Source: Streptomyces sp. 8L
Lineage (GTDB): Bacteria > Actinomycetota > Actinomycetes > Streptomycetales > Streptomycetaceae
Direction of reading: 5' to 3'
DNA length: 43,661 nucleotides
NCBI RefSeq assembly: GCF_020176795.1
Contig: NZ_JAIUKE010000007.1
Span: 1-43,661, forward strand
In this document: positions 1-8,530 of the stretch, piece by piece
Layout: every line of letters begins with the position of its first letter
Numbering within the stretch: the first letter of the stretch is position 1
Notes under the pieces: model-generated
Databases searched by the model: none
The model's input: the letters and a program-made list of their open reading frames with translations, nothing else
Told to the model about the DNA's origin: nothing
Program-made: the position numbers and the translations under genes

Positions 1-80
1 AACGGTGGCGATGTTGGGGCCTACGGTTTTGTTCGCGGCCAACTGGACCACCAGATGCTGCCGGGGGGGGCCGCCCGCCT

Positions 81-147
81 CGCCCGGGCCCCCCCCCCCC
101 GGGGGCGGGGCCCCCCCGGCCCCCCCCGCCGGCCGGGCGGCGCCCGC
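81..147. other. G/C-only tract, probable sequence artefact
   Basis: Sixty-seven consecutive bases contain no A or T and consist mainly of long runs of C or G. Bases 1-60 before it are only about 60% GC, with Streptomyces-atypical codons in every frame. The tract probably marks poor base calling or a join, so the left edge should not be trusted for gene order. Confidence 0.6.
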
Positions 148-275
148 ACCTGGTCGCGCTCTCCGGCGGCCAGCTCGACCGTCTGCGCCGCCGCTTCGCG
201 CCGCCGGGCGCCGCCGGGGAGGACGGCGCAGACACCTCATCCGCGACAAGTGATCGGAACACGCTCCATGACTGA
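147..275 (+). CDS. C-terminal fragment of an upstream protein
   Basis: An open frame with strong GC third-position bias runs out of the G/C tract and stops at TGA 273-275. Its last 42 residues begin HLVALSGGQLDRLRR. The stop overlaps the ATG of the NRPS gene (268-270) by eight bases, a typical coupled arrangement in megasynthase operons. Only the tail is visible: no domain can be named and the 5' part lies outside the window or in the artefact. By position it could be another NRPS subunit, a salicyl-AMP ligase or a tailoring enzyme. That is inference from context only. Confidence 0.4.
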   Translation, partial: HLVALSGGQLDRLRRRFAPPGAAGEDGADTSSATSDRNTLHD

Positions 276-3200
276 TGCCAGCACCGTCGACGCCCTGATC
301 GGCGAGGTGCGCGCCCAGCTGACCGAGGGGGACGAGACTCCCGAGGCGTCCGACAACCTCATCGAGTGGGGGCTCGACTCGATCGGCCTCATGCGGCTCG
401 CCGCGCGCTGGCGCCGGGAGGGCATCGACGTCTCCTTCGGCGACCTGGCCGTCCGGCCGACCCTGGCGCACTGGCGCACCCTGCTGCTCGCGGCGGACAC
501 CGAGAACCCCGGCCCGGCGCAGGCCGCCGCAGCGGCGGACCCCGTGCCCGCGGGGTCCGCGGCAGAACCCGGCGACGGGGACGGCTCGTTCCCGCTCGCC
601 CCGCTCCAGCACGCCTACTGGATCGGCCGGGAGCCGGGCCAGCGGCTCGGTGGCGTCGCGGCCCACCTCTACACCGAGTTCGACGGTGCCGGGGTCGACC
701 CCGAGCGGCTGGCCCGCGCCGTCGGAGAGCTGACGCGGCGCCATCCGATGCTCCGCGTCCAGGTCGGCGGGGAGGGCCGGCAGCGGGTGCTGCCCGAGCG
801 CCCGTTCCCGCCGGTGGACGTGACCGACCTGCGCGCGGAGGACCCGGTCGAGGCGGACCGCGTGCTCGAACGGCTGCGGCAGGAGCGTTCGCACCAGACG
901 CTCGCGATCGAGGAGGGCCAGGTCTTCGGGATCGGGCTCGTCCGCCTCCCCGGCGGGCGCACCCGGGTGGCCGTGGACGTGGACATGGTGGCCGCCGACG
1001 CGCGCAGCTACCGGCTGCTGCTCGCCGAGCTGGCCCGCGCCTACACGACCGGCGAGGCGCTGCCCCCGGCGCCCGCCTACGACTACCGGCGCTACCTCGC
1101 GGAACGCGACGAGTCCGGGGCCGAGGAGGTCGAGCGCGACGCGCGCTGGTGGCGGGAGCGGCTCGACTCGCTGCCCGACGCGCCCGAACTGCCGACGGAC
1201 CCCCGCGCGCGCCGCCCCGAGCGCATCGGCCGCCGCGCCCACCGGCTGACCGCCGGGCAGCGGGACGGGCTCGCCGCCCGCGCCCGCGCGCACGGCGTCA
1301 CCCTCGCCGTGGCGTTCGCCACCGCGTACGCCGAGGTGATCGGCGCGTGGAGCGCGAACCCGCGGTTCCTGCTCAACGTGCCGCTGTTCGACCGGCAGCC
1401 GCTCGACCCGGCGGTGCCGGGGCTGGTCGGCGACTTCACCTCCTCCGTGCTGCTGAGCGCCGACGTGTCGCGGCCCGAGCCGTTCGCCGAGCGCGCCCTG
1501 GGGCTCCAGGCCCAGCTGCACGAGCGGGCGCGGCACGCCGCCTTCTCCGGGGTGCACCTGCTGCGCGAACTGGGCCGCGCGACGGGCTCGCCGGTCGTCG
1601 CGCCCGTCGTCTTCACCAGCGCCCTGGGGCTCGGCGACCTGTTCGCGCCCGAGGTGACCGACGCCTTCGGCGAACCGGTGTGGATGATCTCGCAGGGGCC
1701 GCAGGTGGTCCTCGACGCCCAGGTCACCGAGGTGGCGGGCGAAGTGCTCGTCAACTGGGACGTACGCGAGGACCTGCTGCTGCCGGGCGTCGCCGACGCG
1801 ATGTTCGCCGCCTTCCTCGGGCTGCTCGACCGGCTCACGGACGACGCCGAGGCCTGGACGTCGGCCGTCGGCGCCCTGCTGCCCGAGAAGCAGCGCCGGG
1901 TGCGCGAGCAGGCCAACACCGCCGCGGTCAGCGGGGCGGCCGGCACGGCGGCACCCACCGCGGCGGCGCGTCAGGAACCGGGCGCGCTGCTGCACTCCGG
2001 GTTCTTCGCGGCTGCCGCGCGCACGCCCGAGGCGCCCGCGCTGCTGTGGGGCGAGTCCGGTACCTGGAGCTACGCGGAACTCGCGGACCGCGCGCTGCGC
2101 GTGGCGGGTGCGCTGCGCGCCGCAGGCACGGTGCCGGGCGACACCGTCGCGGTGAGCCTGCCCAAGGGGCCGGAGCAGGTCGCCGCGGTACTCGGCGTGC
2201 TCGCCGCCGGCTGCACGTACCTGCCGATCGGCGTGGACCAGCCGGAGGCCAGGTTGCGCCGTGTGCTGACCCTCGCGGGCTGCCGGGTCGCCGTCACCGA
2301 CCGGGCCTCGGCGGCGGGCGAGGGGGTCGTGGTGCTGCGCCCGGCCGACGCGCTCGGCCACGACGGGCCGCTGCCCGCCCCGCACCTGGGCGACGGCGTG
2401 CCCGCCGAGGCGCTCGCGCCCGCCTATGTGCTGTTCACCTCGGGCTCGACCGGCGAGCCCAAGGGCGTGGAGGTCGGCCACGAGGCCGCGATGAACACGG
2501 TCACGGACCTGATCGGGCGGTACGGCCTCGGCCCGCGGGACCGCACCCTCGGCGTCTCGGCGATGGAGTTCGACCTGTCCGTGTTCGACGTGTTCGCCGC
2601 GCTGACCGCGGGCGGCGCGGTCGTCGTCGTGTGCGAGGAGGAGCGCGGCGACGCGCGCGCCTGGGCAAAGCTGGTGCGGGAGCACGCGGTCACGGTGCTG
2701 AACTGCGTGCCCGTCCTGCTGGACATGCTGCTGGTGGCGGCAGGGGACGCGGCGGACGGCGGGCTCGGGGACACGCTCGGGCTGGTGCTGCTCGGCGGCG
2801 ACTGGGTGGGGACCGACCTGCCGGGCCGGCTCGCCGCGCGGGTGCCCGGCTGCCGCTTCGTGGCGCTCGGCGGTACGACGGAGACGGCCATCCACTCGAC
2901 GGTGTACGAGGTCGAGGACCCGGACGCGCTGCCCGCCTCCTGGCGCGCCGTCCCCTACGGGACACCGCTCGGCGGCGTCGCCTGCCGGGTCGTCGACGAG
3001 CAGGGGCGTGACAGGCCCGAGTGGGCGGCGGGCGAGCTGTGGATCGGCGGAGCGGGCCTCGCCCGCGGCTACCGCGGCGACCCCGCGCGCACCGCCGACC
3101 GGTTCGTGGAGCACGACGGGCTGCGCTGGTACCGGACCGGTGACCTCGCGCGCTATCTGCCCGGCGGGGTGCTGGAGTTCCTCGGCCGCGCCGACCAGCA

Positions 3201-3828
3201 GGTCAAGCTGCGCGGCTACCGGATCGAGCTGGGCGAGGTGGAAGCGGCGCTCGCCGCCCAGCCGGGCGTGAAGCGCGCGGTGGCCTGCTGCTCGAAGCGG
3301 AACGGCGGTTCGCTGCGTGCGATGGTCGAGGCGGACCCCGGCACGGACGAGGCGGCGCTGCGCGAGGACGCCGGGAGCCGGCTGCCCGGCTACATGGTGC
3401 CCGACCGGGTCGTCGTACGGGACGCGCTGCCGCTGAACCGCAACGGCAAGCCGGACCGGGCGGCGATCGCCGACGCGCTGTGGACCGCCGGGGAGGCCGC
3501 CGGACCCGCGGCGCCGAGCGGGGCGTTGGAGGCACTGCTGCTGACGGTGTGGCAGGAGATCCTGCGGGCGCCGGACCTGGGGCCCGAGGACGACTTCATC
3601 TCCGGCGGCGGGGACTCGGTGCTCGCCACCCGGATCGTGGCCAGGCTGCGTGATCTGACGCAGACGGACGCGGTGCGGGTGCAGGACGTCCTGGGCTCGC
3701 ACACGGTGGCCGCCATGGCACGCGCGCTGCTCGCGGCCGACCCCGGCTGGGAGGAGATCGCCGAACTCACCCTGGCGGTCGCCTCGATGTCCCCCGAGGA
3801 TCTGGCCCGCGAGCTCGCGTCGGGCTGA
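268..3828 (+). CDS. NRPS subunit: carrier-Cy-A-PCP, cysteine-like code
   Basis: This 1186-residue nonribosomal peptide synthetase subunit probably loads an aryl acid onto its first carrier, condenses it with cysteine and cyclises the product to a thiazoline. Residues 1-75 form an N-terminal carrier domain with GLDS and the pantetheine site Ser38. From about 108 comes a condensation-like domain whose core motif is D239-x4-D244-x2-S247, the heterocyclisation signature in place of HHxxxDG. An adenylation domain (about 578-1070) has YVLFTSGSTGEPKG near 720, YRTGDL, and NRNGKPDR. Aligned by eye to GrsA, its specificity positions read D-L-F-N-L-G-L-I-H, closest to known Cys codes such as DLYNLSLIW. 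A second carrier has GGGDS with Ser1117. There is no epimerase, methyltransferase, reductase or thioesterase, so other subunits must complete the product. ATG 268 overlaps the upstream stop. Domain organisation resembles PchE without its epimerase. Confidence 0.93.
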   Translation: MTDASTVDALIGEVRAQLTEGDETPEASDNLIEWGLDSIGLMRLAARWRREGIDVSFGDLAVRPTLAHWRTLLLAADTENPGPAQAAAAADPVPAGSAAEPGDGDGSFPLAPLQHAYWIGREPGQRLGGVAAHLYTEFDGAGVDPERLARAVGELTRRHPMLRVQVGGEGRQRVLPERPFPPVDVTDLRAEDPVEADRVLERLRQERSHQTLAIEEGQVFGIGLVRLPGGRTRVAVDVDMVAADARSYRLLLAELARAYTTGEALPPAPAYDYRRYLAERDESGAEEVERDARWWRERLDSLPDAPELPTDPRARRPERIGRRAHRLTAGQRDGLAARARAHGVTLAVAFATAYAEVIGAWSANPRFLLNVPLFDRQPLDPAVPGLVGDFTSSVLLSADVSRPEPFAERALGLQAQLHERARHAAFSGVHLLRELGRATGSPVVAPVVFTSALGLGDLFAPEVTDAFGEPVWMISQGPQVVLDAQVTEVAGEVLVNWDVREDLLLPGVADAMFAAFLGLLDRLTDDAEAWTSAVGALLPEKQRRVREQANTAAVSGAAGTAAPTAAARQEPGALLHSGFFAAAARTPEAPALLWGESGTWSYAELADRALRVAGALRAAGTVPGDTVAVSLPKGPEQVAAVLGVLAAGCTYLPIGVDQPEARLRRVLTLAGCRVAVTDRASAAGEGVVVLRPADALGHDGPLPAPHLGDGVPAEALAPAYVLFTSGSTGEPKGVEVGHEAAMNTVTDLIGRYGLGPRDRTLGVSAMEFDLSVFDVFAALTAGGAVVVVCEEERGDARAWAKLVREHAVTVLNCVPVLLDMLLVAAGDAADGGLGDTLGLVLLGGDWVGTDLPGRLAARVPGCRFVALGGTTETAIHSTVYEVEDPDALPASWRAVPYGTPLGGVACRVVDEQGRDRPEWAAGELWIGGAGLARGYRGDPARTADRFVEHDGLRWYRTGDLARYLPGGVLEFLGRADQQVKLRGYRIELGEVEAALAAQPGVKRAVACCSKRNGGSLRAMVEADPGTDEAALREDAGSRLPGYMVPDRVVVRDALPLNRNGKPDRAAIADALWTAGEAAGPAAPSGALEALLLTVWQEILRAPDLGPEDDFISGGGDSVLATRIVARLRDLTQTDAVRVQDVLGSHTVAAMARALLAADPGWEEIAELTLAVASMSPEDLARELASG

Positions 3829-3846
3829 GCGGTCCGCTCCCGAACG

Positions 3847-3870
3847 CTCCCGCGGCGCCCGCCGCGGGAG
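3847..3870 (+). terminator. Hairpin terminator after the NRPS gene
   Basis: A perfect ten-base-pair stem (CTCCCGCGGC with GCCGCGGGAG) and a four-base GCCC loop lie 18 bases after the NRPS stop. No T run follows, as is usual in Streptomyces. Confidence 0.6.
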
Positions 3871-3874
3871 GCGT

Positions 3875-4025
3875 CCGGGCCGGGGCGCCCCCCGCCCCGG
3901 GGGGGGGGGGGGGGGCGCCCCCCCCGCCGCCCCCCCCCCGGGCCCCCCCGCCGGGGCCGGGGGGGGGGCGCGCCCCCCCCCGGCCCCGCCGGGGGGGGGC
4001 CCCCCCCCCGGCCGGGCCCCCCCCG
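3875..4025. other. 151-base G/C-only tract, probable artefact
   Basis: No A or T occurs in 151 consecutive bases, which consist of runs of up to about 20 G and about 12 C. Even at 73% GC this is not credible as ordinary sequence. It separates the NRPS gene from the salicylate synthase gene, so their true spacing, and strictly their linkage, is unproven. No gene can be read in it. Confidence 0.65.
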
Positions 4026-4069
4026 AGGGCAGATCCACTGGGAGTGTGCGCGCCGCCTCTCCGTACGCG

Positions 4070-4098
4070 CCGGTGCCGGGGCGCCGCCCCGTGCCCGG
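4070..4098 (-). terminator. Hairpin downstream of salicylate synthase
   Basis: A stem with six inner GC pairs (CGGGGC with GCCCCG), a three-base loop and four more outer pairs after a small internal loop lies just beyond the salicylate synthase stop codon. It is plausible as that gene's terminator. Confidence 0.4.
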
Positions 4099-4118
4099 CC
4101 TGTCCCGGAGGGACCGGG

Positions 4119-5480
4119 TCAGCGGGTGGCGGGCCGCACCAGGTAGCGGGCCACGCTGTTGAGTTTCTCGCAGGTCTCGGTGAACTCGCGCTCCGGCTTC
4201 GACTGGCTCACGATGCCCGCACCCGCCCGCAGCCAGACGCGGTCGCCCGCGCCGAAGACGGTGCGCAGCACGAGGGCGGCGTCGAGCGCGCCCTCGGAGT
4301 CCAGGCAGAACACCGCTCCCGAGTACAGGCCGCGCGGCGTCCGTTCGTGGTCCCGCAGCACGGGGTAGGCCGCGCGCTTGGGCACACCGGATGCGGTCAC
4401 GGCGGGGAAGAGCGCGCCGAAGGCACGCCAGGCGCGCTCCTGCGCGTCCCCGGAGTCCCGCGCCTCCGGCAGCCGTCCGGTCACCATGGAGCCGAGGTGC
4501 TGCACGCTGCCGCGGTCCTTGACGTCCATGAACTCCGGGACCGTCGCGGTGCCGGGCCGGCAGATCCGCGTCAGCTCCTCGTGCGCGAGTTTGACCGAGA
4601 CGGCGTGCTCGTACACCTCCTTGGGGTCCGTCGTCAGGTCGCCGCGCAGCCGCAGGTCGTCCTCGGCGTCGCCGGTGCGCGCCCGGGTGCCGGCGAGCGG
4701 GCGGGTGCGCACCGTACCGTCGGCGTCGACCTCCGCCACCGTCTCCGGGCTGAAGCCGAAGGCGCGCAAGTCGGGTGTGTCGACCACGAAGGACCGTGCC
4801 GGGGTGTTGTTGCGCCGGCCCACGAGGTAGCTGGCGACGAAGTCGACCGGGCCGTCGACGGCCAGTTCGCGGGAGAGCACGACCTTCTGGAGCTCTCCCG
4901 CCCTGATGGCGCGCACACAGTCGGCGACGGCGGCGAGATAGTGCTCGTCGCGTGTCTCGACGGGCACCTCGACCGGCTCGCGGCGGTCCGCTTCGGCCTG
5001 GGGGCCGGTGAGCAGCGAGGTGACGAGGTCGAGCTGCCGCGTCGTGTCGGAGGTGATCACGGCTGCCCCGGGGCACAGCCGCACCTCGGTCCTCGGCACC
5101 ACGGCCCGTATCAGGGTGGCGTCTGCGGGTACGGCGTCCCCGGCCAGGGCGTGGGCCAGTTCGAAGGCGGCCCAGCCGTAGCCGGACCAGCCGGGCAGCG
5201 GCAGTTCGCCGAGCAGGCGGGCGAAGGCCCCCAGCGGGTCGCCCGCCGCGTCGAGGGAGGACTCGCCCCAGGGGCCGCGGGAGACGGCGGCCCGCCCGGT
5301 CAGCGTCACCTCGGCCAGTACGCCCACGCCGACGCGTACTTCGGCGTCGCGCTCGTAGAGCACCTGCGTGTCGGAGAGCCCGTGCCGCAGGAGTCCGGCG
5401 GCGAGGGCGACGGGGTCGCCGCCAAGGGGTACGGTCCGGCGCACCGGCGTCGGCACGGTGATCGTTTCATCTGTGGTCAT
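4119..5480 (-). CDS. Salicylate synthase (MbtI/Irp9/YbtS family)
   Basis: This cytoplasmic, Mg-dependent chorismate-utilising enzyme is expected to convert chorismate through isochorismate to salicylate and pyruvate, giving the aryl cap of the siderophore. The 453-residue length matches MbtI. Family motifs include GELQKVVLSREL (the conserved lysine), FGFSPETV, RPLAGTR, the acidic stretch DPKEVYEHAVSVK, HLGSMVTGRL, ASGVPKRAA and, near the C terminus, RAGAGIVSQSKPEREF. Isochorismate-only synthases such as EntC share the fold, but the overall pattern fits the salicylate-forming branch and the neighbouring Cy-type NRPS supports it. ATG 5480 is chosen over the GTG at 5507 because a GGAG lies upstream of it and none lies upstream of the GTG. 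An iron box sits about 220 bases upstream. Confidence 0.9.
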   Translation of the reverse strand: MTTDETITVPTPVRRTVPLGGDPVALAAGLLRHGLSDTQVLYERDAEVRVGVGVLAEVTLTGRAAVSRGPWGESSLDAAGDPLGAFARLLGELPLPGWSGYGWAAFELAHALAGDAVPADATLIRAVVPRTEVRLCPGAAVITSDTTRQLDLVTSLLTGPQAEADRREPVEVPVETRDEHYLAAVADCVRAIRAGELQKVVLSRELAVDGPVDFVASYLVGRRNNTPARSFVVDTPDLRAFGFSPETVAEVDADGTVRTRPLAGTRARTGDAEDDLRLRGDLTTDPKEVYEHAVSVKLAHEELTRICRPGTATVPEFMDVKDRGSVQHLGSMVTGRLPEARDSGDAQERAWRAFGALFPAVTASGVPKRAAYPVLRDHERTPRGLYSGAVFCLDSEGALDAALVLRTVFGAGDRVWLRAGAGIVSQSKPEREFTETCEKLNSVARYLVRPATR

Positions 5481-5700
5481 CAGTCTCGCAACTCCGCGTT
5501 CTGGCACAGCCGTGGAAGGGACGGTGACGGTCGTGTGTGCGGTCGGACTCCGCGGCCGTGCCGGGCGCCCCCGGCCCCGGCCGGGCCGAATCCGACGAGG
5601 ACGCCCGCGCGTTCGGCCCGCGTGGCCGGTCCGCCGGTGTGCACCGCGGCGGACTCCCGGGACGGCCGGAGATCCGCAAGGCCCGCGAACCCCCGAGTTG

Positions 5701-5719
5701 TTAGATTAGCCTAACCTTA
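5701..5719 (-). promoter_or_regulatory. Iron box (DmdR/IdeR-type) upstream of salicylate synthase
   Basis: TTAGATTAGCCTAACCTTA differs from the actinobacterial consensus TTAGGTTAGGCTAACCTAA at three positions. On the minus strand, TTGACC (5728-5733) followed 18-19 bases later by TAATCT would be a promoter whose -10 lies inside the box, the usual layout for iron repression. The 220-base leader to ATG 5480 holds nothing else I recognise. Confidence 0.85.
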
Positions 5720-5861
5720 CTTGTGCGGGTCAAGGGGTGGCTCCTCGCGCGGGGCGGGGGGTACCTCCGCCCACCCGCCGCCGAGCAGCCTCTTCACCGC
5801 CGCCCGGTACCGTCCCGGCCGGTGCGGACACGCCGGCGGGCGGCACCTCACGCGCAGTCGG

Positions 5862-7529
5862 TCAGGTCCCGGACAGCAGCCTTCGCGTGGTGGGGTGTCG
5901 GGTGTCCCGCAGGGCGGCCGCGGGAAGGTCTTCGACGACCCGGCCCTCCGCCATGACGAGGACCCGGTCCGCGACGTGGGGCACCAGGGCCATGTCGTGG
6001 GTGACGAACACCGAGGTGAGGTGGTGCTCGGCGCGCAGCCGCGCGAGGAGCCGCAGGATCTGGGCCTGGGCTGTGACGTCGAGATTGGTGGTGGGTTCGT
6101 CGCACAGCAGCACGGCGGGCGCGGCGGCGAGGGCGCGGGCGAGAGCGACCCGCTGTGCCTGTCCGCCGGACAGCTCCGCGGGCCGGAGGCCGGCCGTGCG
6201 CGGCGCGAGGCCGACGTCGTGCAGCAGGCGGACGATCGGCGCCGCCGCGTCCGCTTGCGCGTGCGGGCGGTAGCGGAGTGCTTCCGCGATCACCTGGCCC
6301 ACGGTCCACCGGGGGTTGAACGACGAGACCGCGTCCTGGAAGAGGAGTTGCACGGGAGCCGGGCCCGCGGACTCGGGCAGGTGCCGGCGTACGAGCCCCG
6401 TCGTGGGCCGCTGGTGCTGGGCGAGGCAGGAGAGCAGGGTGGACTTGCCGCATCCGCTCGCGCCGACGACGGCGACGGCTTCGCCACGTACGAGGGTCAG
6501 GCTGATGTCGTCCAGGGCCGTCACGGGGGAGTGCCTCCGACCGCGCGGCGCGTGGACGACACGCAGGTGTTCCGCCGTCAGGACGCGCTCCGGTGTCCGC
6601 GCCGTCCCTGCCTGGCTTCGCGGGGGCCGGCCCCGGCCCGGGGCGTGCGACGGCGCCGTGGCGCGCGGCGGTGGCGTGGCGACGGCGGCCGCAGCCGTTC
6701 CGGCGGTGTCGGCCGGGTGAGCGGGGCCCGGGGAAGTGGACTCCGGCCGGTCCGCGAGGAGTCGCCGGGTGAACGGGTGCCGCGGGTGGTGCACGACCCG
6801 GTCGACCGTGCCGGACTCCACGGCCTCGCCGTCGCACAGGACAGTGACGTGGTCGGCCCACCGTTCGACGACGCCGAGGTCGTGGGTGATCAGCAGGACG
6901 GCGCGGGCCCTGGTGTCCGCGCGCTCGCGGATCGCTCGCAGCAGCGCGGTCCTGGTCGCCGGGTCGAGACCGGTGGTGACCTCGTCGGGGATGCTCACCC
7001 ACGGGCGGCAGAGTTCCGCGAGGGCGAGGACGGCCCGCTGCCGCTGTCCGCCCGAGAGCTGATGGGCGTACGAGCGCAGCGGGTCGCGCCCGCCGTCCAG
7101 GACCAGCCCCGCCCAGCGCACCGCGTCGCGTGCCGCCTCGGGCCAGCCCTCGCGGCGCCCGTGGGCACGCAGCACGGCACGCGCCTGCGCACCGAGCGTA
7201 CGGCCAGGGTGCAGGGCGGTCGCCGTCTGCTGCGGCACATAGGACAGCGCCGCGCCCCTGAGCCGTTCCGCCCGCTCGGCGTGCGGTCCGATCAGCGGAT
7301 GGGACCGCCCGTCCGGGCCGGTGACCAGGGCCCGGCCCTGCGCCCGGACGCCGGGTGGCAGCAGGCCGGCCAGCGCGCGGGCCGTGAGGGACTTGCCGCT
7401 GCCGCTGGGGCCCACCAGGGCGTGGATCTGCCCGGGCCGCAGGGTCAGTGACAGTCCCTCGACCGCGGCCGAACCGTCGGGGAGCACCACCGTGAGGTCT
7501 TCCACGGACAGGCTGACGGAGGTGCTCAC
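5862..7529 (-). CDS. Opp/Nik-type ABC transporter, fused double ATPase
   Basis: The 555-residue protein joins two nucleotide-binding domains, the equivalent of OppD and OppF in one chain. It energises the two permeases encoded just upstream. Domain 1 has Walker A GPSGSGKS at about 40, signature LSGGQRQR and a Walker B region ending PDEVTTGLD. Domain 2 has Walker A GASGCGKST, signature LSGGQAQR and CDEPTTNLD. An Ala/Pro/Arg-rich linker joins the halves. GTG 7529 overlaps the stop of the permease gene by four bases (GTGA), indicating coupling. Uptake systems of this family carry peptides, nickel, or metallophore complexes such as staphylopine. Beside siderophore genes, metallophore uptake is likely but inferred. 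Confidence 0.88.
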   Translation of the reverse strand: MSTSVSLSVEDLTVVLPDGSAAVEGLSLTLRPGQIHALVGPSGSGKSLTARALAGLLPPGVRAQGRALVTGPDGRSHPLIGPHAERAERLRGAALSYVPQQTATALHPGRTLGAQARAVLRAHGRREGWPEAARDAVRWAGLVLDGGRDPLRSYAHQLSGGQRQRAVLALAELCRPWVSIPDEVTTGLDPATRTALLRAIRERADTRARAVLLITHDLGVVERWADHVTVLCDGEAVESGTVDRVVHHPRHPFTRRLLADRPESTSPGPAHPADTAGTAAAAVATPPPRATAPSHAPGRGRPPRSQAGTARTPERVLTAEHLRVVHAPRGRRHSPVTALDDISLTLVRGEAVAVVGASGCGKSTLLSCLAQHQRPTTGLVRRHLPESAGPAPVQLLFQDAVSSFNPRWTVGQVIAEALRYRPHAQADAAAPIVRLLHDVGLAPRTAGLRPAELSGGQAQRVALARALAAAPAVLLCDEPTTNLDVTAQAQILRLLARLRAEHHLTSVFVTHDMALVPHVADRVLVMAEGRVVEDLPAAALRDTRHPTTRRLLSGT

Positions 7530-8530
7530 AGCGCGGTGCCTCTCGCTCGGGCGGGTCGTGTGGCCTTCCGGGGAGCGATCACGACATTGACGGCCAGGAC
7601 GGTGACGACGATGCAGGCGGCGGGCAGGGCGACCAGCCACCACTGGCCGCCCAGCAGGTTGTCCTGACCGCGGCTCAGCAGATTGCCCCAGGTGGGCAGC
7701 GAGGGCGGCACGCCGAGTCCGAGGAAGCTCAGTGTGGATTCCGTCAGTACGGCGCTCGCCACCTCGAACACACTGACCGCCAGTACCGCCGGTGCCACCC
7801 CCGGCAGCAGGTGGTGGCGGAGCAGGTCGCGCCTGCGCGCGCCCAGGCCGCGTGCCGCGGTGAGATACGGGCGGATGCGCAAGGATGCGGTCTGTGCCCT
7901 GGTCGTACGGGCGACGCGCATCCAGCTGGTCAGCCCGATGGCGAGCACGACGCCCGTCACGCCCGGGCGGACGACCGCCTGGAAGGCGAGGACCACCACG
8001 AGCAGGGGCAGCGAGAGCAGGGCGTCGACCACCGTCGAGACGGCGTGGGCGGACGCGCTGCCCAGGTAGGCCCAGCCGAGGCCGACGGCCGTCCCGACGA
8101 GCGTGGCGACACTCGCGGCCGCGAGCCCCACGATCAGCGAGGTGCGCCCTCCGTACAGCAGCCGCGCCAGTTCGTCCCTGCCGAGCTGGTCGGTACCCAG
8201 GAGATGGCCGGGGGTGCCGGGAGGAAGCAACTCGCCCGCGACGCCGGTGGCCTGCGGGTCGTACGTGCTGAGCAGCGGCGCGCACGCGCAGAGCAGCACG
8301 ACGAGGGCGAGCAGCGCGAGGCCCGCCCACCGGCGTACGGGGATGTCCCGCACGTGCCACCGGCGCCGCAGGGAAGCACGGACCGCGTCCGTCCCGGGGC
8401 AGGAGTCCGACCCGCCCTCGGCCCCCTCCGCGCGGACGGGTGCGGGCGCCGTGTCCGCCGCGGTGCCGAGCGGCCGGGTTTTCGCCGCGCCGGGGCCGGC
8501 GGGACGCGGCACGTCACTCTCCCGCGCCAT
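7526..8530 (-). CDS. ABC permease, DppC/NikC-like
   Basis: The 334-residue inner-membrane permease belongs to the binding-protein-dependent family. Its N-terminal 60 residues are an unusually long, Pro/Ala-rich cytoplasmic extension. The first membrane span (around LALLALVVLLCACAPLL) and the DppC hallmark GTDQLGRDELARLLYGGRTSL follow. The coupling (EAA) region is around YLTAARGLGARRRDLLRHH, and the protein ends in a further membrane span. Its start overlaps the upstream permease gene by 17 bases and its stop overlaps the ATPase start, so the four transporter genes form one tight operon. Confidence 0.87.
   Translation of the reverse strand: MARESDVPRPAGPGAAKTRPLGTAADTAPAPVRAEGAEGGSDSCPGTDAVRASLRRRWHVRDIPVRRWAGLALLALVVLLCACAPLLSTYDPQATGVAGELLPPGTPGHLLGTDQLGRDELARLLYGGRTSLIVGLAAASVATLVGTAVGLGWAYLGSASAHAVSTVVDALLSLPLLVVVLAFQAVVRPGVTGVVLAIGLTSWMRVARTTRAQTASLRIRPYLTAARGLGARRRDLLRHHLLPGVAPAVLAVSVFEVASAVLTESTLSFLGLGVPPSLPTWGNLLSRGQDNLLGGQWWLVALPAACIVVTVLAVNVVIAPRKATRPARARGTAL

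Noticed and set aside
5481-5507. GTG 5507 as start of salicylate synthase
   Set aside because: No ribosome site precedes it, whereas ATG 5480 has one and gives the usual family length.
4044-5714. Long plus-strand open frame opposite the salicylate synthase
   Set aside because: It is a shadow frame: the minus-strand product matches a known family along its whole length and the plus-strand product has no family features.
5862-8360. Very long minus-strand frame covering both the double ATPase and part of a permease gene
   Set aside because: Only the part from GTG 7529 matches ABC ATPases; the 5' extension is out of phase with a clear permease gene.
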